Source: Planctomycetota bacterium
GTDB lineage: Bacteria > Planctomycetota > UBA1135 > GCA-002686595
NCBI GenBank assembly: GCA_022446815.1
Contig: JAKVCD010000009.1
Span: 124,001-188,000 of the forward strand
DNA: 64,000 nt
Reading direction: 5' to 3'
The stretch's first letter is position 1, and each line of letters opens with the position of its first letter. The notes beneath the pieces were generated by a model. It saw only the letters and a list, made by a program, of their open reading frames with translations. It was not told the origin of the DNA and searched no databases. Positions 17,467 through 26,346 of the stretch are shown here, piece after piece. The position numbers and the translations under genes are program-made.

Positions 17467-17864
17467 GGCTTCGCGCCTGCTGAGCGAGCGCGATCTTCGG
17501 GTGCCATCTCAACGAAGGCCTCGAGCGCGTCTCGGTCTGGGGCGGCCATGTCGTTCAGGAAGGCAGCGATCTCGTAGTGCTCTAGGCGGTCAGAGATCTT
17601 GTCGCAGCGCACGACCACGGCGTCACCGCGGACGAAGCGCATGCCCTCGTGGACGGGGAGCTCTAGGTCGATCCTCAGGGAGGTCATTTCGGGGATCGGC
17701 CGATCGAGGAAGAAGCAAATGCCAGCCCGGCTGACGTCTCGAACGCGGGCCTCGAAGTGCCCCTCAGGGAGGAGGAGGCGGATGGGCCAATCGGCATCTG
17801 CGCGCGGCCACTGCCTGCGGTCTGCGTCGCTCGGCTTGGGGAGCTCTTTGGGGTCGTCGGTCAT
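17463..17864 (-). CDS. PilZ-domain protein, likely c-di-GMP receptor
   Basis: 133-residue single-domain protein. The N-terminal RRQWPR matches the RxxxR c-di-GMP motif, and DVSRAG matches the second motif (D/N)xSxxG about 25 residues later; the remainder is beta-rich. PilZ proteins bind cyclic-di-GMP and control motility, secretion or polysaccharide synthesis through a partner. The partner cannot be told from the neighbours. It converges on prmC, with the two stop codons sharing the bases CTA. Confidence 0.88.
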   Translation of the reverse strand: MTDDPKELPKPSDADRRQWPRADADWPIRLLLPEGHFEARVRDVSRAGICFFLDRPIPEMTSLRIDLELPVHEGMRFVRGDAVVVRCDKISDRLEHYEIAAFLNDMAAPDRDALEAFVEMAPEDRARSAGAKP

Positions 17865-18082
17865 CTAGCTGTCGTTCTCGCTCAGTTCATAGTAGGGCTC
17901 AGAAGCGAAAGGTCCAAGCCTGTCGCGCGTGACTTCATCCGCGGAGAGTTCTAAACTCGGCTTTGGCGTGGCAAGGCCTCGCCGCGGGGAGGCGCGCGCG
18001 CCTCTTCCGCTCTTGAACGTTGCCAGTAGAGGCCCAGAGGGGTCGACACGAGCAGAGACGAAAACAGAAAGGAGACCAGACG

Positions 18083-18514
18083 ATGGCAAGCTTCAACAAA
18101 GTGATCTTGATGGGCAACCTCACCCGAGACCCCGAGATTCGACGCACGCAGAGCGACATGGCGATCTGCAATATCTCGCTGGCGGTGAACCGCCGGTACA
18201 AGGACGGTCAGACCGGGGAGTGGAAGGACGAGGCGACCTTCGTCGACGTCACGATCTTCGGGAAGCGCGGCGAGTCCTTCGCTCAGTATCACTCCAAGGG
18301 GAAGCCCGCCCTTATTGAGGGGCACCTGCGCTTGGACAAGTGGCAGGACAAGGAGACTGGCGCGAACCGCTCCAAGCTCTACGTCGTCGCTGACAACTGG
18401 GAGTTCGTCGGCGGTGGTCGTGGTGAGGGCGACGGTGGCGGCGGCGGTGGCTACGCGACCGCTGGCTCCTCCGGGGGCGGCTCGAACCTCGAGATCGACG
18501 ACACGCCCTTCTAG
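18083..18514 (+). CDS. ssb: Single-stranded DNA-binding protein
   Basis: OB-fold protein that coats single-stranded DNA in replication and repair. It has the family start ASFNKVILMGNLTRDPEIR, a glycine-rich linker (about 112-132) and the acidic tip DDTPF that binds partner proteins. ATG 18083 is preceded by a good Shine-Dalgarno site (AAAGGAG, 7 bases upstream). This is one of few such sites in the window and rules out the longer frame from 18020. Length is 143 residues. Confidence 0.97.
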   Translation: MASFNKVILMGNLTRDPEIRRTQSDMAICNISLAVNRRYKDGQTGEWKDEATFVDVTIFGKRGESFAQYHSKGKPALIEGHLRLDKWQDKETGANRSKLYVVADNWEFVGGGRGEGDGGGGGGYATAGSSGGGSNLEIDDTPF

Positions 18515-18552
18515 GGCGTCTCAGGTCGCGCCTCGTCGGGAGCAAACCCGCG

Positions 18553-19263
18553 ATGCAGTTAGTCGTGGAGCTCTTCGCTGGCCTGCGCGAGCGCGCAGGC
18601 CAAGCTGAGCTTTTGATTGAGGGGCTCCCTGAGCCCCTTGATGTCTCTGCTCTCAAGGCAGAGCTTGAGCTGCGGATGCCCGAGCTCGGCTCTCTTGAGC
18701 ATGTCACTGCGGTCATCGGTACGGAGTACGTCCCCCTGGATCGCGGGCTTGATGAGGGCGAGCGCGTGGCCTTGCTGCCGCCTGTCTCTGGCGGTGAGGT
18801 GTCTGAGGCAGACTTAGCTCTGGGCCTCTTCGTCCTGACTGCAGAGCCGCTCGACGTCACTGAAGCTCAGGCTACCGTCGAGCATGAGAGCTGCGGCGCG
18901 GTCGTCGTCTTTACGGGCAACGTGCGCGAGCGCAACCGCGGCGAAGACGTGACTCGACTCGAGTACGAGGCGCTCGAGCGTATGGCTGGGCCTGAGATGT
19001 CACGCATCTTCGCTGGAGTCCGCGCCGACTTCGGAGACCCGCAGGGTGAAGACCCCGAGCAGGCGCTGCGGATGTATTGCGCGCACCGGATCGGGGTGGT
19101 GGAGGTCGGTGAGCCCTCTGTTGTGATCGCGGTGGCGAGCCCGCATCGTGCGGCAGCCTTCGATGCAGCGCGCGCCTTGATCGATCGCTTGAAGGAGCGC
19201 CTCCCTGTCTGGAAGAAGGAGATCTACGCTGATGGGCATCATTGGATCGGAGAGGGGTCCTGA
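18553..19263 (+). CDS. MoaD-MoaE fusion, molybdopterin synthase
   Basis: Both subunits of molybdopterin synthase are in one chain. Residues 1-81 are a ubiquitin-fold MoaD ending in the diagnostic Gly-Gly (G80-G81 in PPVSGG). Residues 82-236 are MoaE, with GAVVVFTGNVR and the lysine-containing LPVWKKEIYADG. MoaD must carry a C-terminal thiocarboxylate, so the fusion needs proteolytic cleavage after Gly81, as reported for the mycobacterial fusion MoaX. No other moa gene is in the window. The downstream hydrolase overlaps its stop by one base. Confidence 0.9.
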   Translation: MQLVVELFAGLRERAGQAELLIEGLPEPLDVSALKAELELRMPELGSLEHVTAVIGTEYVPLDRGLDEGERVALLPPVSGGEVSEADLALGLFVLTAEPLDVTEAQATVEHESCGAVVVFTGNVRERNRGEDVTRLEYEALERMAGPEMSRIFAGVRADFGDPQGEDPEQALRMYCAHRIGVVEVGEPSVVIAVASPHRAAAFDAARALIDRLKERLPVWKKEIYADGHHWIGEGS

Positions 19264-19919
19264 TGGAGTTCTCAATCGTCCCCGTCACGCCCTTCCAGCA
19301 GAACTGCTCGCTGCTCGTCTGTGAGCAGACCAGGAAGGGCGCGATCGTAGATCCCGGTGGAGAGATCGACAGGCTCCTGGAGCACGCAGAGAGCCGCTGT
19401 GACGGGATCGAGAAGATCCTCCTGACTCACGCACACTTAGACCACGCCAGCGGCACCGCTGAGCTCGCGCGACGGCTAGGGGTGCCCATCGAGGGGCCGC
19501 ACGTTGAGGATCAGTTCTGGATCGACCTGCTCCCGCAGCAGGCCGCCCAGTACGGCTTCCCTCCCGCAGAGACCTTCACCCCCGACCGCTGGTTCGTGGA
19601 TGAGGAGACGGTCACTGTGGGAGAGACAGAGCTCAAGGTCCGTCACTGCCCCGGGCACACGCCAGGGCACGTCGTCTTCTTCGAGCCTGAGTCGAAGGTG
19701 GTCATCGTCGGTGACGTCCTCTTCGCTGGCTCTATCGGGCGCACAGATTTTCCCCGCGGGGACTACGACACCCTGATTAGGTCGATTCAAGAGCGCCTCC
19801 TGCCCATGGGCGATGAGGTGACCTTCGTGCCCGGGCACGGGCCCACTTCGACCCTCGGAGAGGAGCGCCGTACGAACCCCTTCCTCGTGGATCCCGAGCG
19901 CTATCGCGGGATGGCCTGA
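19263..19919 (+). CDS. Metallo-beta-lactamase-fold hydrolase, glyoxalase II-like
   Basis: 218-residue enzyme of the YcbL/hydroxyacylglutathione hydrolase type. The metal motif THAHLDHASG (HxHxDH) is followed by HCPGHTPGH, GDVLF and PGHGPTS, giving a full binuclear metal site. The likely reaction is hydrolysis of a thioester such as S-lactoylglutathione or another thiol adduct. It lacks the long C-terminal domain of classical GloB. ATG 19263 overlaps the MoaD-MoaE stop by one base, so the two are translationally coupled. Confidence 0.88.
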   Translation: MEFSIVPVTPFQQNCSLLVCEQTRKGAIVDPGGEIDRLLEHAESRCDGIEKILLTHAHLDHASGTAELARRLGVPIEGPHVEDQFWIDLLPQQAAQYGFPPAETFTPDRWFVDEETVTVGETELKVRHCPGHTPGHVVFFEPESKVVIVGDVLFAGSIGRTDFPRGDYDTLIRSIQERLLPMGDEVTFVPGHGPTSTLGEERRTNPFLVDPERYRGMA

Positions 19920-19995
19920 GGAGAGGGGGCGCTGAGGCCTCCTCGCTGCTATCCTGCCGGGACTGAGGCCCGCTCCCGAGGCCCCCAAATCAACC

Positions 19996-21675
19996 ATGAG
20001 TGATCCGCGTCCCATCTCTTTGAACGCCGCTGACGTCGAACGCGACGAGCTCGAGGTCGACGTCCTCATCGTCGGTGCAGGCCCAGCAGGGCTCTCCTGC
20101 GCGATCGATCTCGCGCGCCGCTTCAAAGCCGCTGGTGAAGACGAGCGAGTGATCCTCGTCTTGGACAAGGCTACAGAGGTCGGCCACCACACCCTCTCTG
20201 GCGCGGTGATGAACCCGAAGGGGATCTCAGAGCTCTTCAGCGATTGGCGAGAGCGCGGCTTCCCTGTGCAGGCCGATGTGTCTGGTGATTCCGTGCATCA
20301 CCTCCGCGAGGGTGGGGGCTCCTTCGCGGTGAAGGGCGCGATGGTCCCGCCGCAGTTCAAGAACCACGGCAACTGCATCGTGAGCCTCAACCAGGTCGTC
20401 GGCTGGCTGCAAGCGCAGGCCGAAGAGCTCGGAGTAGAGGTCTATGCGGGCTTCCCCGCCGCGGAGGTCCGCTACGAGGGTGATCGGGTGGTCGGCGTCG
20501 TGACGCGTGACAGCGGGCTCGCCAAGGACGGCACAAAGAAGCCTACCTTCGAGGCAGGTATGGAGGTGCGCGCTCAGGTGACGGTGTTCGCTGAGGGGAC
20601 CCGCGGCAACCTCGCCAAGGAGCTCTTTCAGAGGCTCGACCTCTATCAGGGCAAGAACCCTCAGACCTGGGGCACAGGCTGCAAAGAGGTCTGGGAGGTC
20701 CCGGAGGAGATCGGTCGCGAGCTCAATGGGACGGTACAGCACACGGCGGGTTACCCCCTTGGCAACACAGGCTATGGCGGCGGTTGGATCTACGGCATAG
20801 ATGACACTCACGTCTCCATCGGCTTTGTCGTGGGGCTCGATCACCCTGACGCTGCGCTAGACCCTCACGCGCTCTTCGTGCAGTGGAAGCAGCACAAGCA
20901 CCTGCAGGAGATCATCAAGAGCGGCAAGGTCGTCCGGTATGGGGCGAAGACGGTCCCCGAGGGGGGCTACCACTCCATGCCTAGGCTCTCTGGTGACGGC
21001 TTCTGCCTCGTCGGTGACACCGCGGGCTTCCTGAACGCTGCGACGCTCAAGGGGATCCACCTAGCGGTGAAGTCAGGCCTCCTCGCTGCAGAAGCCATCA
21101 CGCCTGCGGTCTGCGCAGAGGACACGGGCGCCGACGCGCTCTCAAAGTACACGGAGCTCTTTGAGGCCTCCTGGGCCAAGGAAGAGCTCTATAAGGTGCG
21201 GAACTGGAGGCAGGCCTTCGCTGGCGGGATGCTCGCTGGGATGGTCGACGCAGGCTTCCAGATGCTGACTGGTGGACGCGGTCTCGTCGCGAAGCGAGAG
21301 GGCCACGCGGATCACGAGACCATGCGCCCAGTCGCGGAGTCGCGTATGGAGAAGCCGCAATACGACGACGCTTGCGCGATGGACAAGCTCACAGACGTCT
21401 ATCACTCAGGGACAGAGCACGAGGAAGATCAGCCTAGCCACCTGCTCGTCGTGGACCCGAGCATCTGTGTGGACCGCTGTACGAGCGAGTATGGCAACCC
21501 CTGCCAGCACTTCTGCCCGGCAGCTGTCTACGAGTGGCCTGAGGCGGCGACTGAGGTCGTCGTCAACTTCTCCAACTGCGTCCACTGCAAGACCTGCGAC
21601 ATCGCAGACCCCTACGAGAACATCGAGTGGGTCGTCCCCGAAGGCGGGGGCGGACCGCGCTATATCGACATGTGA
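19996..21675 (+). CDS. Electron transfer flavoprotein-ubiquinone oxidoreductase
   Basis: Membrane-associated FAD and 4Fe-4S enzyme that passes electrons from ETF (fatty-acid and amino-acid oxidation) to the quinone pool. The N-terminal FAD motif is VLIVGAGPAGLSCAIDLARR, a GDTAGF motif lies in the middle, and the C-terminal iron-sulphur ligands are in CVDRCTSEYGNPCQHFCPAAVYEW and CVHCKTCD. The final PEGGGGPRY is typical of the family. At 559 residues it has usual length. The etfAB genes are not in this window. Confidence 0.94.
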   Translation: MSDPRPISLNAADVERDELEVDVLIVGAGPAGLSCAIDLARRFKAAGEDERVILVLDKATEVGHHTLSGAVMNPKGISELFSDWRERGFPVQADVSGDSVHHLREGGGSFAVKGAMVPPQFKNHGNCIVSLNQVVGWLQAQAEELGVEVYAGFPAAEVRYEGDRVVGVVTRDSGLAKDGTKKPTFEAGMEVRAQVTVFAEGTRGNLAKELFQRLDLYQGKNPQTWGTGCKEVWEVPEEIGRELNGTVQHTAGYPLGNTGYGGGWIYGIDDTHVSIGFVVGLDHPDAALDPHALFVQWKQHKHLQEIIKSGKVVRYGAKTVPEGGYHSMPRLSGDGFCLVGDTAGFLNAATLKGIHLAVKSGLLAAEAITPAVCAEDTGADALSKYTELFEASWAKEELYKVRNWRQAFAGGMLAGMVDAGFQMLTGGRGLVAKREGHADHETMRPVAESRMEKPQYDDACAMDKLTDVYHSGTEHEEDQPSHLLVVDPSICVDRCTSEYGNPCQHFCPAAVYEWPEAATEVVVNFSNCVHCKTCDIADPYENIEWVVPEGGGGPRYIDM

Positions 21676-21724
21676 GCCGCGGCGGCATTCATCCGTTCAA
21701 GCTCTCCTAACAGACCTGAAGAAA

Positions 21725-23188
21725 ATGAGAATCACAGCAAAAGACTCCAGCAAAGCCCTCACAAGCACGCCCCTCCTCGCCGTCCTCGCCGCAGAGGGGG
21801 AGGCGCCCGCGCTCCCGCGTGGGGTCAAGCTCCCCGCGGCCGCGGAGAAGGACTTCAGCGGTAAGGCTCGCAGCGACCGGATGGCAGACGCCACCGCAGG
21901 TCCCGCAGAGCGCGTACTGCTCTTGGGCATAGGCAAGGAGCCTGGGGCCGAAGAGCTCCGCCGCGCCGCTGCGCGCGCGGTGAAGGCGGCCAAGAAGCTG
22001 GGCCTCAGTTCCCTCAGAATTCAGTGCACTGCGGCCGCAGCCAAGGCTTGGGGCGGTGCGAGCGCCGCTGGTCAGGCCTTGGCTGAAGGCGCAGGGATGG
22101 GCGCTTACGTCTACACCGGTGGCAAGAGCAAGCCGAAGAAGTCCGCCCTCAAGCAGTGTGTGCTCGCCGGCCCGGACGCGAAGTTCCGCGCGGGCGTGCG
22201 TGACGGTGCGGCGCTCGCGGAGGCAAACGTCTTCGCTCGCGACCTGCAGAACATGGCGGGGAACCAGATGACGCCGCGTGACCTCGCCGCAGCGGCGCGG
22301 AAGCTGAGCACGCGCAGCCCGCGGATCAGCTGCCGCGTCATGGACGAGGCAGCTATGAAGAAGATGAAGATGGGGCTCCTCTTAGGCGTCTCACGCGGCT
22401 CCGTTGAGCCGGCACGCCTCATCCACCTCGTCTATCGCCCGAAGGGCAAGGCGAAGCGCAAGGTCGCCCTCGTCGGTAAGGGGCTCACCTTTGACGCCGG
22501 CGGTATCAGCTTGAAGCCCTCGGCCAAGATGGACGAGATGCGCTACGACATGTCTGGTAGTGCGGCTGTCCTCGGCGCCTTCCACGCCTTGGCGAAGCTG
22601 GACGTGCCGGTGGAGGTCCACGGCGTCGTTCCGACCTCTGAAAACCTCGCTGACGGGATGGCGACAAAGCCCGGCGATATCCACACTGCGATGGACGGCA
22701 CGACCGTGGAGATCCTCAACACTGACGCTGAGGGGCGCCTGATCCTAGGCGACGCTCTGTGCTACGTACGCAAGCGCATCAAGCCGGACACCGCGATCGA
22801 CCTCGCGACCCTCACGGGGGCCGTCGTGGTCGGCCTCGGTCACGAGATCAGCGGCATGTACACGACCACGGACAACCTGCGTGATCGCCTGACCGCTGCT
22901 GGTGAGACCACCGGTGAGGCTGTCTGGCCGCTGCCGCTCCTTGACGCGCACAAGCGCAACCTGCGTGGGGGGCCTGCTGATCTGCGCAACATCAACGTGC
23001 CGAACATTGGTGGTGGCTCCATCGCGGGGGCGCAATTCCTGCACCACTTCATCGGAGACGAGATCGAGTGGTCTCACCTCGACATCGCGGGAACAGCGTG
23101 GGGGGCAGAGTCTCGAGACTACGTCGGCGGTCGTGGAGGCACGGGTGTTGGAACCCGGCTGCTTATGCAGTATCTTAAGTCCCTCTAA
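21725..23188 (+). CDS. pepA: Leucyl aminopeptidase, M17 family
   Basis: Binuclear zinc/manganese exopeptidase of the cytoplasm. The C-terminal catalytic domain shows GKGLTFDAGGISLKP, YDMSGSAAVLG and the signature NTDAEGRLILGDAL. ATG 21725 gives 487 residues, the family length. The open frame continues upstream to 21272, but that stretch lies over the ETF-QO gene and reads as Ser/Arg-rich noise, so it is rejected. The N-terminal domain is unusually rich in Lys and Ala but otherwise normal. Confidence 0.94.
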   Translation: MRITAKDSSKALTSTPLLAVLAAEGEAPALPRGVKLPAAAEKDFSGKARSDRMADATAGPAERVLLLGIGKEPGAEELRRAAARAVKAAKKLGLSSLRIQCTAAAAKAWGGASAAGQALAEGAGMGAYVYTGGKSKPKKSALKQCVLAGPDAKFRAGVRDGAALAEANVFARDLQNMAGNQMTPRDLAAAARKLSTRSPRISCRVMDEAAMKKMKMGLLLGVSRGSVEPARLIHLVYRPKGKAKRKVALVGKGLTFDAGGISLKPSAKMDEMRYDMSGSAAVLGAFHALAKLDVPVEVHGVVPTSENLADGMATKPGDIHTAMDGTTVEILNTDAEGRLILGDALCYVRKRIKPDTAIDLATLTGAVVVGLGHEISGMYTTTDNLRDRLTAAGETTGEAVWPLPLLDAHKRNLRGGPADLRNINVPNIGGGSIAGAQFLHHFIGDEIEWSHLDIAGTAWGAESRDYVGGRGGTGVGTRLLMQYLKSL

Positions 23189-23268
23189 ACGCCGAATAAG
23201 CGCTCGAAACACACATCTATGGCCTAGGAGCCCACACCGCTCCTCAACGAAGTCCACAAGAAGCTCCA

Positions 23269-24411
23269 GTGACCACACCTACGAACTACGTCCCCGGCCT
23301 CGCAGGGATCCCCGCGACCGAGTCCTCGATCAGCTACATCGATGGGCAGGCTGGCATCCTCGAGTACCGCGGCATCCCCATTGAGGTGCTCGCCGAGCAG
23401 AGCACCTTCGAGGAGACCGCCTACCTGCTGCTCTATGGCAAGCTCCCGAATCAGACGGAGCTGGACGTCTTTCGCGAGCGGCTCTCCGCGCGGAGGGCCC
23501 TGCCTGACCGCTTGGTAGAGACGATCCGGCTCTTGCCTGGCGCTGGGCATCCTATGTTGGCCCTACAGGTCGGCGTGGCGATCCTCGGGATGCACTCCCA
23601 GAAGGTGAACCTGAAGGATCGGGACTCGATGGAGAACGCTGCGATCAAGATCATGGGCAGCGTGCCCTCGCTCGTCGCGGCTTTTGAGCGGGCGCGTACA
23701 GGCCTCGACTTCGTCCAGCCCAAGGAGGGCATGGACACTGCTGAAGCGTTCCTCTGGATGATGTCAGGAGAGGAGCCCGCTCCGGTCGCGGTGCGCGCCT
23801 TGGACGCCGCGCTCATCCTCCACGCGGAGCACACGATGAACGCCTCTACGTTCACCTCCCGCGTCGTCGCCTCCAGCGAGTCGGACCCTTACTCTGTTTG
23901 CGCGGCCGCGATCGGCACCCTCAAGGGGCCCTTGCATGGTGGCGCTAACGAGCGCGTCCTCGATCAACTCGAGGCCATCGGTGAGGCTCAAAACGTCCGG
24001 CCGTGGGTCGAGGAGCGCCTCAGCCACAAGGGCAAGGTCATGGGCTTCGGACACCGGGTCTACAAGACGAAGGATCCGCGCTCCAAGGTGCTTCAGGACC
24101 TCGGTAAGCAGGTCTTCAAGGAACTCGGCGAGACCCCGATGTATGAGCTCGCCCTCGAGCTTGAGAGAGTCATGGACGAGAAGGTCGGGCACAAGGGGAT
24201 CTGCCCCAATGTCGACTTCTTCTCAGGACTCCTCTATCAGAAGCTGGAGATCCCCACGGACCTCTTCACGCCGATCTTCGCCATCGCGCGCGTCTCAGGG
24301 TACATGGCTCACTGGCTGGAGCAGATGCCGGACAATCGCATCTTCCGGCCGACCCAGGTCTACACAGGCGCCCGGGAAGCCAGCTTCGTGCCCATGTCTG
24401 AGCGCGAGTGA
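23269..24411 (+). CDS. gltA: Citrate synthase
   Basis: Condenses acetyl-CoA and oxaloacetate at the entry to the TCA cycle. At 380 residues it is the short form, lacking the N-terminal extension of the enterobacterial hexameric enzyme. The catalytic His are in GPLHGGANE and GFGHRVYK, and the catalytic Asp in NVDFFSG. The start is GTG at 23269 (VTTPTNYVPGLAGIPA). Its stop is only two bases from the 3' CCA of the convergent tRNA-Leu gene. A 2-methylcitrate synthase role cannot be excluded. Confidence 0.93.
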   Translation: MTTPTNYVPGLAGIPATESSISYIDGQAGILEYRGIPIEVLAEQSTFEETAYLLLYGKLPNQTELDVFRERLSARRALPDRLVETIRLLPGAGHPMLALQVGVAILGMHSQKVNLKDRDSMENAAIKIMGSVPSLVAAFERARTGLDFVQPKEGMDTAEAFLWMMSGEEPAPVAVRALDAALILHAEHTMNASTFTSRVVASSESDPYSVCAAAIGTLKGPLHGGANERVLDQLEAIGEAQNVRPWVEERLSHKGKVMGFGHRVYKTKDPRSKVLQDLGKQVFKELGETPMYELALELERVMDEKVGHKGICPNVDFFSGLLYQKLEIPTDLFTPIFAIARVSGYMAHWLEQMPDNRIFRPTQVYTGAREASFVPMSERE

Positions 24412-24413
24412 GC

Positions 24414-24500
24414 TGGTAGGGGAGCCGGGACTCGAACCCGGACGTCCTTGCGGACTTCGGCTTTTAAGGCCGATGCGTCTACCGATTCCGCCACTCCCCC
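24414..24500 (-). tRNA. tRNA-Leu (anticodon UAA)
   Basis: Read on the minus strand it begins GGGGGAGTGGCGG and ends CTCCCCTACCA, with the CCA encoded. The anticodon loop CTTAAAA gives UAA. A class II variable arm (GTCCGCAAGGAC) and the T-loop GGTTCGAGTCC are both present. The acceptor stem pairs over seven positions, the first being G-U. Confidence 0.95.
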
Positions 24501-24554
24501 TAGGGCCATTTATCCTAACTCTTCGGGCGTGAGCGCGGAACGGGCTCCCTCTGC

Positions 24555-24582
24555 TTGACCCGGCCGAAGTCGGGCGTACTCT
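24555..24582 (+). promoter_or_regulatory. Sigma70-type promoter of tRNA-Cys
   Basis: TTGACC at 24555-24560 and TACTCT at 24577-24582, with a 16-base spacer, end 14 bases before the tRNA. It is the best -35/-10 pair seen in the window. Confidence 0.65.
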
Positions 24583-24596
24583 TTGGGATCTCCTGA

Positions 24597-24671
24597 GGCG
24601 GCATGGCCAAGTGGCTAAGGCGCTGGATTGCAAATCCAGGACCCCCGGTTCGAATCCGGGTGCCGCCTCCA
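24597..24671 (+). tRNA. tRNA-Cys (anticodon GCA)
   Basis: GGCGGCA pairs with TGCCGCC as the acceptor stem. The anticodon loop ATTGCAAA gives GCA, the T-loop is GGTTCGAATCC, and the discriminator base is U as expected for tRNA-Cys. CCA is encoded at 24669-24671. Confidence 0.96.
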
Positions 24672-24687
24672 TCTTCTTGAGCGGACC

Positions 24688-26157
24688 TCACCGGCGCTTG
24701 TTGCGCCTTCTCTTCTGGGGCCCCTTAGCGCTAGAGAGGCCAGAAGAGCTCTCGCCTCTGCTCGCTCTCCGCTTCTTGGAAGGTCGACGTCCGGGCCTAT
24801 CTTCTCCTAGGCCTGCGCCAAAAGAGCCGCCCTTCGTTGAGCTCTGACTTGAGCGGCCTCCATCTGTCCTCCCTCTGGATCGAGCGCCAGAGCTCTCTCG
24901 CGGGCTGTAGTCATCGCTCTTTGCGCGCCGCCTCCCGGAGGGGCGGCTCTTGGATGACCTCTTGGTGCTGCGTCCATGCTGCTCTGAAGTTCCACCACTG
25001 TGTGCTGAGCCGCGGCTGAACTCTCGAATCTTCACCCGGGGGATCTCCATCTTCAGCTTGCGCTCGATGTCCTTGATCGCGGGGAAGTCTTCGTGGGTGA
25101 CGAAGGTGTAGGCGGCGCCGGTCTCTTCCGCTCGACCTGTGCGACCGATGCGGTGGGTGTAAGCGTCTGGGGTGTTGGGGACGTCAAAGTTGATGACGTG
25201 GCTGACCTTTGGGACGTCGATACCGCGCGCGGCGATGTCCGTCGCGACGAGGACATCGTAGCGCCCGTCCCTGAAGCCCTGCATGGCTCGCTGTCGCTGC
25301 GGCTGGGTCATGTTGCCTTGAAGCGCGATCGCGCTGAGGCCAGCCTTCTCTAGGTCCCTCGCGAGCTTGCGAGCCCTGTGCTTTGTTCGCAGGAAGACGA
25401 TGGCAGAGGTGAAGTCCTCACCGCTGATCAGGTGTCTCAGGAGAGCCGCCTTTTGCTTCTGCTCTACCGGGTAGAGCGCGTGCTCGATCGTCTCGAGGGG
25501 CATCGCATGTGCTAGCTCCACGACGTGGGGTTGGTCGAGGATCTTGTCAGCGAGCAGACGTATCTCTCGCGGCATCGTCGCGGAGAAGAGGAGGTTCTGC
25601 CTGGAAGAGGGGAGGAGCGAGAGGATCCGCTTGATGTCCGGCATGAACCCCATGTCGAGCATGTGGTCCGCTTCATCTAAGACGAGGACCTCGACCCCTT
25701 CGAGGTTGACGTGCCCGCTGTTCGCGAGGTCGATCAGCCTCCCAGGGCAAGCCACCACGATGTCAGGTCGCTTGCTCAGCGCACGCATCTGCGCGGAGGC
25801 CTTGACCCCACCAAAGACCGCGGCGCAGCGGATGTTCGTGTACTTGCTCAAGGCATCGATCTCAGCCTGGATCTGCAGGGCGAGCTCCCGGGTCGGTGAG
25901 ATGATCAGCGCGCGAGGGTTCTGTCCCTTGCTCCCGATGAAGTACTCGATGGTCGGGAGGGCAAATGCAGCGGTCTTCCCTGTGCCGGTCTGCGCGAGGC
26001 CGAGGATGTCTCTTCCTTCGAGCGCCTGGGCGATGGTCTTCGCCTGGATAGGGCGAGGCTCTTTGAAGCCCGCCTCAGAGAGCGCCCTGAGGAGGTTCCT
26101 GTGGAGGCCGAAGGCTCGAAAGCCGCTCTTGGTCTGTCTCTTGTTCGTCGCTGACAT
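24688..26157 (-). CDS. DEAD-box RNA helicase, RhlE-like
   Basis: ATP-dependent RNA unwinding enzyme. In order it has the Q motif (FGLHRNLLRALSEAGF...PIQ), AQTGTGKT (Walker A), PTRELALQ, DEAD in VLDEADHMLD, SAT in FSATMP, and the helicase C domain with ATDIAARGIDV and HRIGRTGRA. The core ends near residue 375. The last 115 residues are a Ser/Arg/Lys/Gly-rich tail typical of RhlE proteins, which bind RNA non-specifically and act in ribosome assembly or RNA decay. It ends 17 bases past the tRNA-Cys gene on the opposite strand. Confidence 0.93.
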   Translation of the reverse strand: MSATNKRQTKSGFRAFGLHRNLLRALSEAGFKEPRPIQAKTIAQALEGRDILGLAQTGTGKTAAFALPTIEYFIGSKGQNPRALIISPTRELALQIQAEIDALSKYTNIRCAAVFGGVKASAQMRALSKRPDIVVACPGRLIDLANSGHVNLEGVEVLVLDEADHMLDMGFMPDIKRILSLLPSSRQNLLFSATMPREIRLLADKILDQPHVVELAHAMPLETIEHALYPVEQKQKAALLRHLISGEDFTSAIVFLRTKHRARKLARDLEKAGLSAIALQGNMTQPQRQRAMQGFRDGRYDVLVATDIAARGIDVPKVSHVINFDVPNTPDAYTHRIGRTGRAEETGAAYTFVTHEDFPAIKDIERKLKMEIPRVKIREFSRGSAHSGGTSEQHGRSTKRSSKSRPSGRRRAKSDDYSPRESSGARSRGRTDGGRSSQSSTKGGSFGAGLGEDRPGRRPSKKRRASRGESSSGLSSAKGPQKRRRNKRR

Positions 26158-26346
26158 GCGTCCCTGCGTGGCGTGTCGTTGGACGACCAGCTCTCTTAAG
26201 CCTGCTCCGTGACACCACCTCCTTCGGTGCGGAGGAGGGAATCGGGGATCGGGTTCAGTACCAAAAGCTTAGGGCTTCGCAGGCTTGGGACCGGAATATG
26301 TAATTATGCTGCGATAATCTCTGCGCCGTTCGTAGGACCACTCACC

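Noticed and set aside
21272-21724. Upstream extension of the pepA frame
   Set aside because: It overlaps the ETF-QO gene, is Ser/Arg/Thr-rich without homology, and ATG 21725 starts the known M17 length.
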